The position numbers and the translations under genes are program-made. A stretch of 56,714 bases of DNA from an uncultured Desulfobulbaceae bacterium. Lineage in GTDB: Bacteria > Desulfobacterota > Desulfobulbia > Desulfobulbales > BM004. Positions 16,463-25,222 of this stretch are shown in pieces. Position 1 is the first letter of the stretch. The number at the start of each line of letters is the position of its first letter. A model generated the notes under the pieces. The model made no database searches, was not told the DNA's origin, and saw only the letters and a program-made list of their open reading frames with translations. The DNA is taken from the NCBI GenBank assembly GCA_947259115.1, contig CAMYKS010000013.1, positions 1 to 56,714 of the forward strand, written 5' to 3'.

Positions 16463-17082
16463 TCTTTTGAAGCCCCCTGGACGCCTTCCAGTTTCTCGTA
16501 AACAATTTCCAGGCTGGTTGCATATTTCTCGATATTAAGCACTGCCTTTTCCACCCTGGAATTAAAGTAATTATATGGAAAAACGGAAAGGATCGCTATG
16601 CCGAGGCCTGCTGCCGTAGTGATCAGTGCCTGGGAAATGCCGACAGTCACAGCCTGCGGCTGGTCAATACCAGATGTACCCAGTGCCTCAAACGAGGCAA
16701 TGATACCAATGACTGTACCAAAAATGCCAAGAAGCGGCGCTACGGTGATCATTGTGTCAAGGACTCCCATATAGCGCCGCATGTTTCGTATTTCTTCGGC
16801 AGCCGTAGCTTCCATGGCCTTTGTCATGGAAAATTCCCGATGGAGAATGCCGCTGACAAGGACCCTTATAACAAAATCCTTTGAGCCGGACACTTTGGTA
16901 CGCACCGCTTCCCAGTCTCCCTGGCGGCAGAGTTCCAGCACATCTTCGATGAGTTCTCTGTTGCGGTTCAGTTCAACAGTGATCCAGAACAGCAGACGTT
17001 CGATAATCACTGTCAGCACCAGGATGGAGCAAACCAGTAATGGATACATTACCGGGCCGCCGCGGAAGAAAAGATCAATCAT
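16459..17082 (-). CDS. exbB: ExbB/MotA/TolQ-family proton channel
   Basis: 207 residues with three membrane helices (about 8-30, 108-130, 150-172). The conserved core reads LDTMITVAPLLGIFGTVIGI and GISQALITTAAGLGIAI, matching ExbB/TolQ. It lacks the long N-terminal extension of some ExbB proteins. It is the first gene of the exbB-exbD-tonB block, 60 bases downstream of the receptor gene. Confidence 0.88.
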   Translation of the reverse strand: MIDLFFRGGPVMYPLLVCSILVLTVIIERLLFWITVELNRNRELIEDVLELCRQGDWEAVRTKVSGSKDFVIRVLVSGILHREFSMTKAMEATAAEEIRNMRRYMGVLDTMITVAPLLGIFGTVIGIIASFEALGTSGIDQPQAVTVGISQALITTAAGLGIAILSVFPYNYFNSRVEKAVLNIEKYATSLEIVYEKLEGVQGASKE

Positions 17083-17142
17083 GGTTTCAGCATCCCAGGG
17101 TACATATCTACAGGTTATGAAGTTACTATGTATCAGGCAAAG

Positions 17143-19251
17143 TTAATATGCATAAGCCAGTTTTACAAATACAGACCTGCCGGCCCCCGGATACCCTTCC
17201 ACTGAGGTGGTAGATGTACTGTAGTCTGTAAAAGAGTCTAAAAAGGTATCGTATCCCTCGTCAAACAGGTTTGTACCCAACAGGGTGATAAACAGGTGCT
17301 CTTTTATCTGCTGTACCAGTTTCATGTCAAAGGTCCAGTAGCTGTCCATCTCATATTCAACAGTTTTTGTATTGGGATAAACGCCGTCTGTTTCGGTCCT
17401 GTATGTCACCCTGTCCCCTGTATAGCGGGCAACTGCCGATACGGTCAAGCCGAAATCAGCATAGTAGACAAGCCTGCTCTTGAAAAGATGTTCCGGTGTG
17501 TAAGCAGCTCGCCGGTTCACCCAGTCAAACTCAAAATTCGGCGGAAAATCGGGCGGGAAGCCATAATCCATAACACGAAATGCCCGGCTTTCCTCGTCGG
17601 CGTCTATATAGGTGTAGTCCAGACTCAGCTGTAGATTATCAAGAATTCTGATGCGGGTCCCTGCCTCCAGGCCGTCGGCATCAAAGGAACGCAGGTTCAT
17701 TGGTGTGTATACGCCTTCCGAATCAGGTTCCCACTGGATTTTATCATCAATGTCCCAATGAAAATACGTGACTGTGAAGAAGACCCTGTCCTGCATCAGT
17801 GATTGCTCCAGGGTTATGTCCGAATGCCAGCCGGTTTCCGGCTTAAGGTCAGGATTGCCCCTTGCAAAGGTGTCATCGGGCCAGAAGAGATCATTGGGAG
17901 TCGGTGCTCTGAAATGCTTACCGCTGCCGGCCTTTATTATGGTGTTCTGCCTGGGTTCAGCCACCAGACCAAAGCGCGGCAGATATTCGGAACCGAACTC
18001 GGAGTGATCCTCGTATCTGATGCCGGCAAGACCTTTGAGACTTTCCATGAAGCGGTAATGAGCTTCCCCGTAAAGGCCGGTGCTGTGCAGATTCTCATCA
18101 ATGGTATCCTTAGTGCCATCCAGGGCTGAACCGGTGGTATCAAGGTCAACGCTCTTGTTCTCCCAGTCGTAGTATTTATATTCAGCGCCGACCAGCAGCA
18201 GCCCCTTGTCGGTAACGGTTATATCAACATCCCCTTCCACCTCATACACCGTATTGGTAGTCCAGGACTTGGATCCGGGCAGGGTGCCCGCAAAGCTGTT
18301 TACGTAGCGCAGATAGTTGTAGTTTTCCTGGGAAAGCACGTCACCCATCAAAGTGATATTGACCCGGTCATTTGGTTTACTCTTGGCCGTAAGGACAAGC
18401 AATCCGTCCTCATCCCATCCCTTGTCAAGCAGGCTGGCCGATTCTCTGTTATAGACAGCGACATCACCAATAAAATACGTATCAGTACCTTTTGGCGGTT
18501 TAACTCCAGGCCTGCCGAAATCGCGGTCAAGAAACTGGCCATAGAGGCTCAAGTCCAGCTTATCACCCTTGTCCAGCACAAGATTTAATGAAATATCCTT
18601 GTGTTCAAGGTCTGAGTTGGGGCGGAATCCGTTTGTTTCATCATAGTTTGCTGTCAGGTAATAGCCCAGGTCATTCTTGAAAAAGAGACCGTTTTCAAAG
18701 CCCAGGTGATTGGTCTGTTGGGCGCCTGCCCCGCCTTCCACCTTAAGATCCACAATATCACGACTGGGTCTCTTGGTAAAAATATTAACCGTGCCGCCCA
18801 TGGCACCGGAGCCGTATAGTAATGATCCCGCCCCTTTGACTACTTCGATATTGGCTATATTATTAACAGGGAGCCGTCCCACTTCGGCAAGACCGAGAGA
18901 AGGCGAGTTGATATTGACGCCATTAATAAACACCTGGGTGGCATTGGAGCTCATACCGCGGATATGAATGGTCTGCGCTGCGCCACCGGAATCTCCCTGG
19001 GTCCGCCAGTCAACACCAGGATCATTTGCCATCAGTTCACCGATGCTTACGGCAGGGGCATCCTCTATATCATACTGATCAATTAGTATGACCGCGTTGG
19101 GTACATCCTGCCTTGTTTCCTCGGTTTTTGTGGCTGTCACCACTACCTCATCCAGTGTTTTAATTCTCTGCTCCTCTCTCTCCTCTGCCATAGTTCCGGC
19201 AGGAAGGGTCATGAGGACTGCAATGGTTGTAAAAAGGATCGTTTTGTTCAT
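17143..19251 (-). CDS. btuB: TonB-dependent outer-membrane receptor, cobalamin type
   Basis: 702 residues from ATG 19251. A signal peptide (1-22, ending AGTMAEE) leads to a TonB box region (TLDEVVVTATKTEE), a plug domain (about 35-150; contains GSLLYGSGAMGGTVNIFTKR) and a 22-strand barrel ending in VFVKLAYAY with the usual aromatic terminus. ATG 19251 was chosen because GGAGGAG lies just upstream and because the signal peptide starts there. The longer in-frame extension to 19332 covers the small coupled ORF instead. Riboswitch control points to B12 or another corrinoid as the ligand. Confidence 0.9.
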   Translation of the reverse strand: MNKTILFTTIAVLMTLPAGTMAEEREEQRIKTLDEVVVTATKTEETRQDVPNAVILIDQYDIEDAPAVSIGELMANDPGVDWRTQGDSGGAAQTIHIRGMSSNATQVFINGVNINSPSLGLAEVGRLPVNNIANIEVVKGAGSLLYGSGAMGGTVNIFTKRPSRDIVDLKVEGGAGAQQTNHLGFENGLFFKNDLGYYLTANYDETNGFRPNSDLEHKDISLNLVLDKGDKLDLSLYGQFLDRDFGRPGVKPPKGTDTYFIGDVAVYNRESASLLDKGWDEDGLLVLTAKSKPNDRVNITLMGDVLSQENYNYLRYVNSFAGTLPGSKSWTTNTVYEVEGDVDITVTDKGLLLVGAEYKYYDWENKSVDLDTTGSALDGTKDTIDENLHSTGLYGEAHYRFMESLKGLAGIRYEDHSEFGSEYLPRFGLVAEPRQNTIIKAGSGKHFRAPTPNDLFWPDDTFARGNPDLKPETGWHSDITLEQSLMQDRVFFTVTYFHWDIDDKIQWEPDSEGVYTPMNLRSFDADGLEAGTRIRILDNLQLSLDYTYIDADEESRAFRVMDYGFPPDFPPNFEFDWVNRRAAYTPEHLFKSRLVYYADFGLTVSAVARYTGDRVTYRTETDGVYPNTKTVEYEMDSYWTFDMKLVQQIKEHLFITLLGTNLFDEGYDTFLDSFTDYSTSTTSVEGYPGAGRSVFVKLAYAY

Positions 19252-19382
19252 CAGTTGCTCCTCCAAACAGATTGTTTCATGTCGTCTGAAGGCTGCATTG
19301 TTGAGCGCATGGCAACCTGGAACCCATCCCAATCCTTGACCAGCAGAAGAGTCATTTTCAACTGCGCCTGTTCATGTTTCAT
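19251..19382 (-). CDS. Small ORF (43 residues) coupled to btuB, unknown function
   Basis: ATG 19382 is preceded by AAGGGGAACGGGT, a good ribosome site. The frame runs 43 codons to TGA, whose A is the first base of the btuB ATG (TGATG), a typical coupling overlap. The product starts MKHEQAQLKMTLLLVKDWDG and ends MKQSVWRSN. It has no signal peptide, long hydrophobic helix or run of regulatory codons, so it does not look like a classical attenuator leader. It lies after the riboswitch terminator and would be made only when the switch allows read-through. I do not recognise the family. Confidence 0.55.
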   Translation of the reverse strand: MKHEQAQLKMTLLLVKDWDGFQVAMRSTMQPSDDMKQSVWRSN

Positions 19383-19422
19383 ACCCGTTCCCCTTAAAGT
19401 AAAATTAATTAGGCGTCCGGGT

Positions 19423-19460
19423 AAAAAAAATCCCCGGACCGATTTCCATCGATCCGGGGA
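19423..19460 (-). terminator. Riboswitch-controlled intrinsic terminator
   Basis: On the minus strand CCCCGGATCGA pairs with TCGGTCCGGGG (11 bp with one G-T) around a six-base loop, followed by eight T. It lies between the cobalamin aptamer and the btuB coding region, so it is the expected transcription-termination expression platform. Confidence 0.85.
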
Positions 19461-19525
19461 TGTCCCTTTTTATCCTCTAGATCTCATGCTATACCTCTGT
19501 CCGCGGAGGCATACAGAACAACAAC

Positions 19526-19687
19526 TTCAGGCAGGTTTTCTGACTTCCGGATCATCCTACTTGCCGCGCCTTCCCATCTGAATAAAGTAGACAGTGACAT
19601 GCTGCGGTTTTCGTTTCCGGTTACAGCGGCGGGCCCGTCTCCGATTTACACGGAGTTCCCTTTTGCGCTCTTAATCGAGCACCTGAA
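19526..19687 (-). promoter_or_regulatory. Cobalamin riboswitch aptamer
   Basis: Reading the minus strand 5' to 3', P1 is formed by TTCAGG (19687-19682) and CCTGAA (19531-19526). Between them lie the conserved segments GGGAACTCCGTGTAAATC, ACGGGCCCGCCGCTGTAA, CATGTCACTGTCTACTT (the B12-box counterpart), GGGAAGGCG and GTCAGAAAACCTGCC. These match the known cobalamin aptamer in order and spacing. Binding of coenzyme B12 should favour the terminator at 19423-19460 and shut off the uptake operon. Sequence between aptamer and terminator includes CCGCGG, which may take part in the anti-terminator or kissing loop. Confidence 0.93.
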
Positions 19688-19757
19688 TTTTTTAATTTTA
19701 CTTAATTATTTACTCTTGGTCAAGAGCCTTTCTCCTTATTCAATTACAGCACTCCCA

Positions 19758-20423
19758 TTAATCCGGTAGTAAATCAGTATAGACAAAACCATCACGGCTT
19801 ACAGTTTCACCCACTTGAACATGCACTTTGCTCTTAAACATGGGGCCATCATAGACAAAACTGTGAAATTCACCGTTTTCTCCGCATGGATCAACGGAGT
19901 CCGGAATCTGCTCAAGAAAGGCATTGTCGTATTCATGTCCGGCAAAATCAACAGGGAGATATTTGGGATCAATACACGTAATTTTAGCCCGCAGACCACC
20001 GCCGATCATTTCTTTTGACAGTTCATCTGTCGCTATTCCCCATAATGGAAAGAGAGGCTTAATTCCTGTTTCGGCCAAACTTGCTTCTCTATAGCTGCGA
20101 ACATTTTCTAAGAATAAATCCCCAAAAGCAAAACAGTCAATTTCCTGCAATTTTGCCTGTGCAATAAAATCCCCCATAATTGTTTTATAATCGGAATCGC
20201 TGCATGGATATGGGATCGGTATAAGCTGCAAAGGAAGGCCTACACTCTCTGCCTGTTGACAAATTAACTCATTTCTGACGGCATGCATGGCACCGCGTGC
20301 ATATTTTTTATTAACCGTGCAGAAAAGCCCGGCAACTTCTATGTCCTCCTGCTGGCGCAGCACATGAAGCGCCCAGGCGCTGTCTTTACCGCTGCTCCAT
20401 GATACTAATGTTTTCTTTTTCAT
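19758..20423 (-). CDS. Dph6-like PP-loop ATP pyrophosphatase
   Basis: 221 residues from ATG 20423. The PP-loop LVSWSSGKDSAWALHVL is near the N-terminus, and the C-terminal half has the DUF71/MJ0570 features DCFAFGDLFLENVRSYRE, FPLWG, IDPKYLPVDFAG and CGENGEFHSFVYDGP. Homologues activate a carboxylate with ATP and transfer ammonia (diphthamide synthesis in eukaryotes). In bacteria the substrate is unknown, and the gene is often found in B12 regulons, so a role in corrinoid metabolism is a reasonable inference. ATG 20423 was preferred to TTG 20438 because the PP-loop normally follows within a few residues. It lies just upstream of the riboswitch. Confidence 0.85.
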   Translation of the reverse strand: MKKKTLVSWSSGKDSAWALHVLRQQEDIEVAGLFCTVNKKYARGAMHAVRNELICQQAESVGLPLQLIPIPYPCSDSDYKTIMGDFIAQAKLQEIDCFAFGDLFLENVRSYREASLAETGIKPLFPLWGIATDELSKEMIGGGLRAKITCIDPKYLPVDFAGHEYDNAFLEQIPDSVDPCGENGEFHSFVYDGPMFKSKVHVQVGETVSRDGFVYTDLLPD

Positions 20424-20556
20424 TTTATAAGTGCTCAATTTTCACTTTTATAGATGTTGTGTCAGCCCAGGTGCAAAGGCTGTGCATACCATTGCCTCTG
20501 CTGCCGGCCTGAAAAAAGTTACTTCGCCATAACATGCAATTGGGCCGGCCGTTCAT

Positions 20557-20661
20557 AAAAAAATCCCCGTACCGATATTACTCGATCCGGGGATATTCCT
20601 TTTTTATCCTCTGGATCAGCTGCAGCACCCCTGTCCGCGGAGGTATTACCTGAATAAAATC
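20557..20661 (-). promoter_or_regulatory. Partial second cobalamin-riboswitch expression platform with terminator
   Basis: On the minus strand CCCCGGATCGA...TATCGGTACGGGG followed by seven T (20592-20557) repeats the terminator at 19423-19460. Beyond it, TTATCCTCTGGATC and CTGTCCGCGGAGG match the same segments next to the first aptamer. Then the sequence jumps to CTGAATAAAATCTACA, which resembles the part of the aptamer near 19578-19592. The aptamer core (P1, the CTGTAA segment, GTCAG) is absent. It looks like a duplicated riboswitch that lost its ligand-binding part by deletion, leaving a terminator upstream of the Dph6-like gene. Confidence 0.65.
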
Positions 20662-20849
20662 TACATAGCGAAATTATTTTTCATTGTAAAGTACTATGTG
20701 GTAATATTGATTCTCATCAGGTAAGGATGCTGTGTTTTGCAATCTTGTGAAACCATGATAGCAGGAAGCGGTTCAGACATAATATGGTAATCCTTGCTCC
20801 ATATTGTCATAACCGCTTGTAATCCTGGTAAGAATTAAAAACTTTTCAT

Positions 20850-22751
20850 ATGAAAAAAAATATCTTCCTTTTATACCTGCTGCCGCTATTTCTAGTTTTT
20901 ATATCAATCCTTGCCTGGAAATTCTGGCTGGAGCCCCTTATCAGCCCACAGATATATTCAAGTTTTGAGCCTGAAACAGATGCTGCAAACTGGGAATTTG
21001 TAAAAACGGTATCTGTTTTTTGTGCTGCCGCCCTCTTAATCCCTGCTCTCCTTGCCTTGAAAATTGAGGCAAAACGTCAAGAAACACAGGAGTCCCTTGC
21101 AAAGCTGCAGCGGAAAAATGGAGGCCTTTCTGAGCAGAACGTTGCTGAACTTGTGAGAACTCGACAGCAACCTGGCCCAGGGACTGAGGTTCAGGAGAAA
21201 CCTGAAATTTTTTCCGGCGCAGCACCAATAACTCTGCAGACATTGCTTGATAGTATCAGTGATACGATACTGGTCATCGACACCAATTACCATGTCATAA
21301 TGCTGAACAGGTCTGCCAGGGATCTCTACTTCAGCGATTCACACCCCGTGGAAAACCTGTTGTGCCATAAGCTGAGCCATAATGAAGACATTCCTTGTGC
21401 AGGACCTGAATACGAATGTCCCTTCAAATTGGTACTCAAATCAGGCAAGAGTCATACTGTTGTGCACCAGCATATCGACAAACATGGAGCCCCGGTTCCA
21501 TTTGAAATTCAGGCCTCCCCGATCTTTGATGATAACGGCAAGATTACCGGCATTATTGAACTTGGACGTGATATATCCAGACGGCTGGCCAGGGAGCAGA
21601 AACAAAAAGAAGCCGACACCCGGCTCCTTGATCTGCAAAGACAGCAGTCCATTGCCACCCTGGCCGGAGGCCTGGCCCATGAGTTCAACAACATTCTCAC
21701 CTCCATCCTGGGAAATGCCGAACTGCTCAACATCCGTTTAGATGATAGCGATATCAGCAAGAAACAGACAAAATCCATCATTGCCGGCAGTGAACATTTG
21801 GCGGACCTGACCAAGCAGATTCTCGCCTTTGCCAAAGGCGGCAAGTACCTGGACCAGTTAATTTCTCTTAACGAACAGATAAATGATTCCCTGCCTCTGA
21901 TACAGAGTGAAAAATTTGCAGAGAGAGAAGTTGCTCTGGATCTTGCAGATGATCTCTGGCCCGTACTGGGAGATCCGACCCAGATCAATCAACTTGTCAT
22001 GAACATAATAATTAATGGTTTTGAGGCCCTCGAAAAAACAGAGGGGAAACTGAATATCCATACTGCCAACCTGACGAAGCAGGATAAATGGCACTGCAGG
22101 TCAAACAATATCCATCAACCGGGAGATTACGTTCTTTTCAGCGTAGCCAATACCGGTTCAACTATTCCGGAAAATCTTACAGATAAAATCTTTGATCCTT
22201 TTTTCAGCACCAAGTTCACCGGAAGAGGCATGGGTTTGGCAGCAGCAAAGGGAATAGTAGAGAATCATCATGGCTGCATATCCCTGCAAAGTCTTTCAGA
22301 CCAAACCACCTTCCAGGTGCTGTTGCCCAGAGCACTTCCCGATACTGATATCACGGAGCCAAGCGGGAAGCCTGCCGCTGAGCTTCTCAATCTCAAAGTT
22401 CTTGTTGTTGATGACGAACACCAGGTATTGTCAATTATCACAAGCCTTCTCAAGCACCAGGGATGCAATGTTCTGAGAACGGACAAAGGCGTCGAGGCCT
22501 TGGAATTTATTGAGCGTCACAAGGCTGATCTTGACCTGGTTATACTGGATATCCAGATGCCTGACATGACGGGTGACAAGGTTTACATGAAGTTGAAAAA
22601 GATTAAGCCTGATCTTAAAGTCCTGATATCAAGCGGCTATGAGGAAGACAACGCCCTGAAGAATATTCTCCTGGCCCCAAATGATAAATATATTAAGAAA
22701 CCGTTCAGGATGTCGGAGCTGATGCAAAAAATAAAAGAGACAATGGCTTAG
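20850..22751 (+). CDS. Hybrid sensor histidine kinase
   Basis: 633 residues. Two membrane helices (about 5-26 and 49-72) enclose a very short periplasmic loop. Then come a short coiled coil, a PAS domain (about 130-245) with cysteines in a LCHKL...CAGPEYECPF stretch, a HisKA helix with the phospho-accepting His277 (LAHEFNN), a HATPase domain (about 375-495; MGLAAAKG) and a receiver domain (about 510-633) with phospho-acceptor Asp567 (VILDIQMPD). It would sense a signal at the PAS domain and pass phosphate within itself and on to an unknown partner. The ATG lacks a good ribosome site. It converges with a second hybrid kinase 40 bases away. Confidence 0.88.
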   Translation: MKKNIFLLYLLPLFLVFISILAWKFWLEPLISPQIYSSFEPETDAANWEFVKTVSVFCAAALLIPALLALKIEAKRQETQESLAKLQRKNGGLSEQNVAELVRTRQQPGPGTEVQEKPEIFSGAAPITLQTLLDSISDTILVIDTNYHVIMLNRSARDLYFSDSHPVENLLCHKLSHNEDIPCAGPEYECPFKLVLKSGKSHTVVHQHIDKHGAPVPFEIQASPIFDDNGKITGIIELGRDISRRLAREQKQKEADTRLLDLQRQQSIATLAGGLAHEFNNILTSILGNAELLNIRLDDSDISKKQTKSIIAGSEHLADLTKQILAFAKGGKYLDQLISLNEQINDSLPLIQSEKFAEREVALDLADDLWPVLGDPTQINQLVMNIIINGFEALEKTEGKLNIHTANLTKQDKWHCRSNNIHQPGDYVLFSVANTGSTIPENLTDKIFDPFFSTKFTGRGMGLAAAKGIVENHHGCISLQSLSDQTTFQVLLPRALPDTDITEPSGKPAAELLNLKVLVVDDEHQVLSIITSLLKHQGCNVLRTDKGVEALEFIERHKADLDLVILDIQMPDMTGDKVYMKLKKIKPDLKVLISSGYEEDNALKNILLAPNDKYIKKPFRMSELMQKIKETMA

Positions 22752-22780
22752 CCTGAATTTTTCATGAAGTATACAGGTAA

Positions 22781-22798
22781 GGACTGACTCTTCAGTCC
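22781..22798. terminator. Short hairpin between convergent kinase genes
   Basis: GGACTGA and TCAGTCC form a perfect 7-bp stem around CTCT. It overlaps the stop codon of the minus-strand kinase. There is no T tract, so it is a weak candidate for a shared terminator. Confidence 0.3.
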
Positions 22799-25068
22799 GT
22801 TTGCCTGATGACCTGATGGAGTGTTTCGGCTAATTCTTCCACCTTGTAGGGTTTGGGCACCATACCATCAAAACCGTATTCCTGGAAATTCGCCAGGATT
22901 GGGTCGTTGGCATAGCCACTGGAAACGATGGTTATTGCACCTGGATCTATTTTTTTAAGCGCTTGTATGGTTTCTTTACCACCCATACCACCTGGAATTG
23001 TCAGGTCCATTATGACAGCTGCATACCGTTCCCCGCTTTCCAAGGCCTTTTTATAAAGCTCAAGAGCCGCTCTTCCCTCTTCCGCAGCTGTTACCGTATA
23101 GCCTAGATATTCAAGGAGTTGGGTTGCTATCTCCCGCACGAACTCCTCGTCGTCCATGAGTAGAATTCTGCCCACACCCATATGTAGTTCAGGATGTCCC
23201 TCACCCTCAGCATCAGACTGTATAATTCTGTCAGAGGCAGGAAGAAAGACATGGAACGTAGAGCCTTTCCCTACTTCAGAGTCAACCGTAAGCAGCCCCC
23301 CATGTTTTTTGATAATCGAGTGGGCTGTTGGCAATCCCAGGCCGGTTCCGTTTTCCTTGGTGGTAAAAAAAGGATCAAATATCTTGTTTAAATGTGCAGG
23401 TGAAATACCGCTGCCGTTATCATGGACTGAAATTTTAATATACCTGCCCTCCTGCAGCGGAATGGGGTCTGTATCCTTGATCAGTATATTTTTTGCTTCC
23501 AGCCTGCAGGAACCGCCGGCTGGCATAACCTGGTAGGCGTTGATGACCAGATTGTGTATCACCTGGTTTATTTGTCCAAGGTCTGCTTCAACAGGCCACA
23601 GGTTGTCGGCAATGTAACATTCGCATTTCAGGTTTGACCCCCGCAGGACAAATTCAGCAGATTCAACAATCATATTGGAGATATCCACCGTCCTGGTGAT
23701 GGGAACTCCTCCCTTGGAAAAGGTCAGGAGTTGCTGGGTAAGATCCTTGGCCCGCATGATGGCCTTCTCCGATTCCGTCAGCCTCTCATAGACCTTGCCC
23801 TGGGGTTCGATAAAAGCTTTGGCTAAAGAAATATTACCGAGAACCGCAGTGAGCAAGTTATTAAAATCATGGGCGATGCCGCCGGCCAGTACTCCGGCAG
23901 ACTCCAGCCGCTGGGCTTTCTGGATCTCTTCTTCCAGCATAAGCCTTTCACGTATATCCCTGAAAATCCCCTGGATGATTTTTCTGCCGCCCAGTTCCAT
24001 AATACTGGTGCTTATTTCAACGGGAATCAGGTACCCGTCCTTATGCAGCACATGGTAGGCTGTATCAGGTGGAGTGATGTGACTGGCGAATTTCTTGAAC
24101 AACGCAGTATATTTTCCAGTTTCATCTGCGGGGTGCAATTGAGAGTGGTGCCAGCCGATAATCTCATCGGCAGACCTGCCAAGAAGTTCCTGCCCTTTCC
24201 TGTTGACATCCACTATTTTCCCCGTTTCAGCATCCATGACAAAAATAGCATCACTTGCTGTTTCTATGAGCCCGCGATACTTTTCTTCAGATTCCCGCAG
24301 GGCCTTTTCCGCCAGCTGCCGTTTATTAATATCTTCTTGCAGCAGGATGTTGGCCTCTTGCAGTGCCGCCGTGCGATCATTAACCAGTCCCTCGAGTCGG
24401 TCACGGTGGCGTGCCAGCTCTTTTTCCACCTGTTCCCGGGCGATCATGTTTTTGTTCAACCTGTACAGGGTGGCAAGAACGGCAATAAGCAGGGTGCAGG
24501 TGACTAGAATTACAATGACGGATGACTGTTGAATGAGTGCTTCAATCTTTTTACGGTGTTCTGTGATATCAAAATAGACCTCACCGGCACCAACGATCCT
24601 ATTGGCGAATTTTAAGGGGACATATGATTCCACCACGTCAACGGTTACGATGCGGCCTTCAGAGGACTTATTGTCCTTCTTCACTACCTTGGTGAAGTTT
24701 GTTCCCTCTGTTACTACAGACTTGAAATAATCCCTGGTGTTGAATGTGCCTATTTCAGCAGGGGTTGTTGAATAGATAATCTCCCCGTCCGGCGAAAATA
24801 TTCTAACTTTTTCGCAGACGAAATCCGTGAGCATTTCGGCAATCTCAGCTTGAACATCAGCGGTTATATGTTCATAGCCCAATACATTTGCCGGTTCTTC
24901 CACATAATGAATTATATGGTTTGCCAGTTTGGTGGCAGTGTCCTCTGCATCAGCCAGAATATGCCGGGTAAAGGCAGGATAGAGGTAAAAGTTGGTATAG
25001 AAAGGAAGGAAGAGAACTGCAAAAATTGATATCAATAAAATGGTTGTGAGGAATTGTTTTCGGGCCAT
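22792..25068 (-). CDS. Hybrid sensor histidine kinase with periplasmic sensor
   Basis: 758 residues. A first membrane helix (about 5-27), a periplasmic dCache-like sensor of some 155 residues (about 28-183; contains VRIFSPDGEIIYST and FNTRDYFKSV) and a second helix (about 184-205) lead to a coiled coil. PAS (about 255-375), HisKA with His400 (GGIAHDFNN), HATPase (GTGLGLPTAHSII) and a receiver domain with Asp688 (VIMDLTIPG) follow. The layout resembles kinases that detect small periplasmic ligands. AGGAAAG before ATG 25068 supports the start. No dedicated response regulator lies nearby. Confidence 0.88.
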   Translation of the reverse strand: MARKQFLTTILLISIFAVLFLPFYTNFYLYPAFTRHILADAEDTATKLANHIIHYVEEPANVLGYEHITADVQAEIAEMLTDFVCEKVRIFSPDGEIIYSTTPAEIGTFNTRDYFKSVVTEGTNFTKVVKKDNKSSEGRIVTVDVVESYVPLKFANRIVGAGEVYFDITEHRKKIEALIQQSSVIVILVTCTLLIAVLATLYRLNKNMIAREQVEKELARHRDRLEGLVNDRTAALQEANILLQEDINKRQLAEKALRESEEKYRGLIETASDAIFVMDAETGKIVDVNRKGQELLGRSADEIIGWHHSQLHPADETGKYTALFKKFASHITPPDTAYHVLHKDGYLIPVEISTSIMELGGRKIIQGIFRDIRERLMLEEEIQKAQRLESAGVLAGGIAHDFNNLLTAVLGNISLAKAFIEPQGKVYERLTESEKAIMRAKDLTQQLLTFSKGGVPITRTVDISNMIVESAEFVLRGSNLKCECYIADNLWPVEADLGQINQVIHNLVINAYQVMPAGGSCRLEAKNILIKDTDPIPLQEGRYIKISVHDNGSGISPAHLNKIFDPFFTTKENGTGLGLPTAHSIIKKHGGLLTVDSEVGKGSTFHVFLPASDRIIQSDAEGEGHPELHMGVGRILLMDDEEFVREIATQLLEYLGYTVTAAEEGRAALELYKKALESGERYAAVIMDLTIPGGMGGKETIQALKKIDPGAITIVSSGYANDPILANFQEYGFDGMVPKPYKVEELAETLHQVIRQTD

Positions 25069-25222
25069 TGAATACTTTCCTCAAGATCCATCTTTCCGGG
25101 TGGCGAAAAAAGGACCATGTTATATGTTGGAATTAAATTATCTACTTAAAACTATACGCCAATTTCCATGTTTTGTCTGCTTGATTTTTTAAAAAAAACT
25201 TACCCGGTCATCAAATCACGCC

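Noticed and set aside
19251..19332. N-terminal extension of btuB to 19332
   Set aside because: It would precede the signal peptide, and the region is better explained by the small coupled ORF in another frame and by GGAGGAG before ATG 19251.
23869..24507. 212-codon plus-strand frame
   Set aside because: Antisense to the PAS and coiled-coil part of the second histidine kinase; no start signal.
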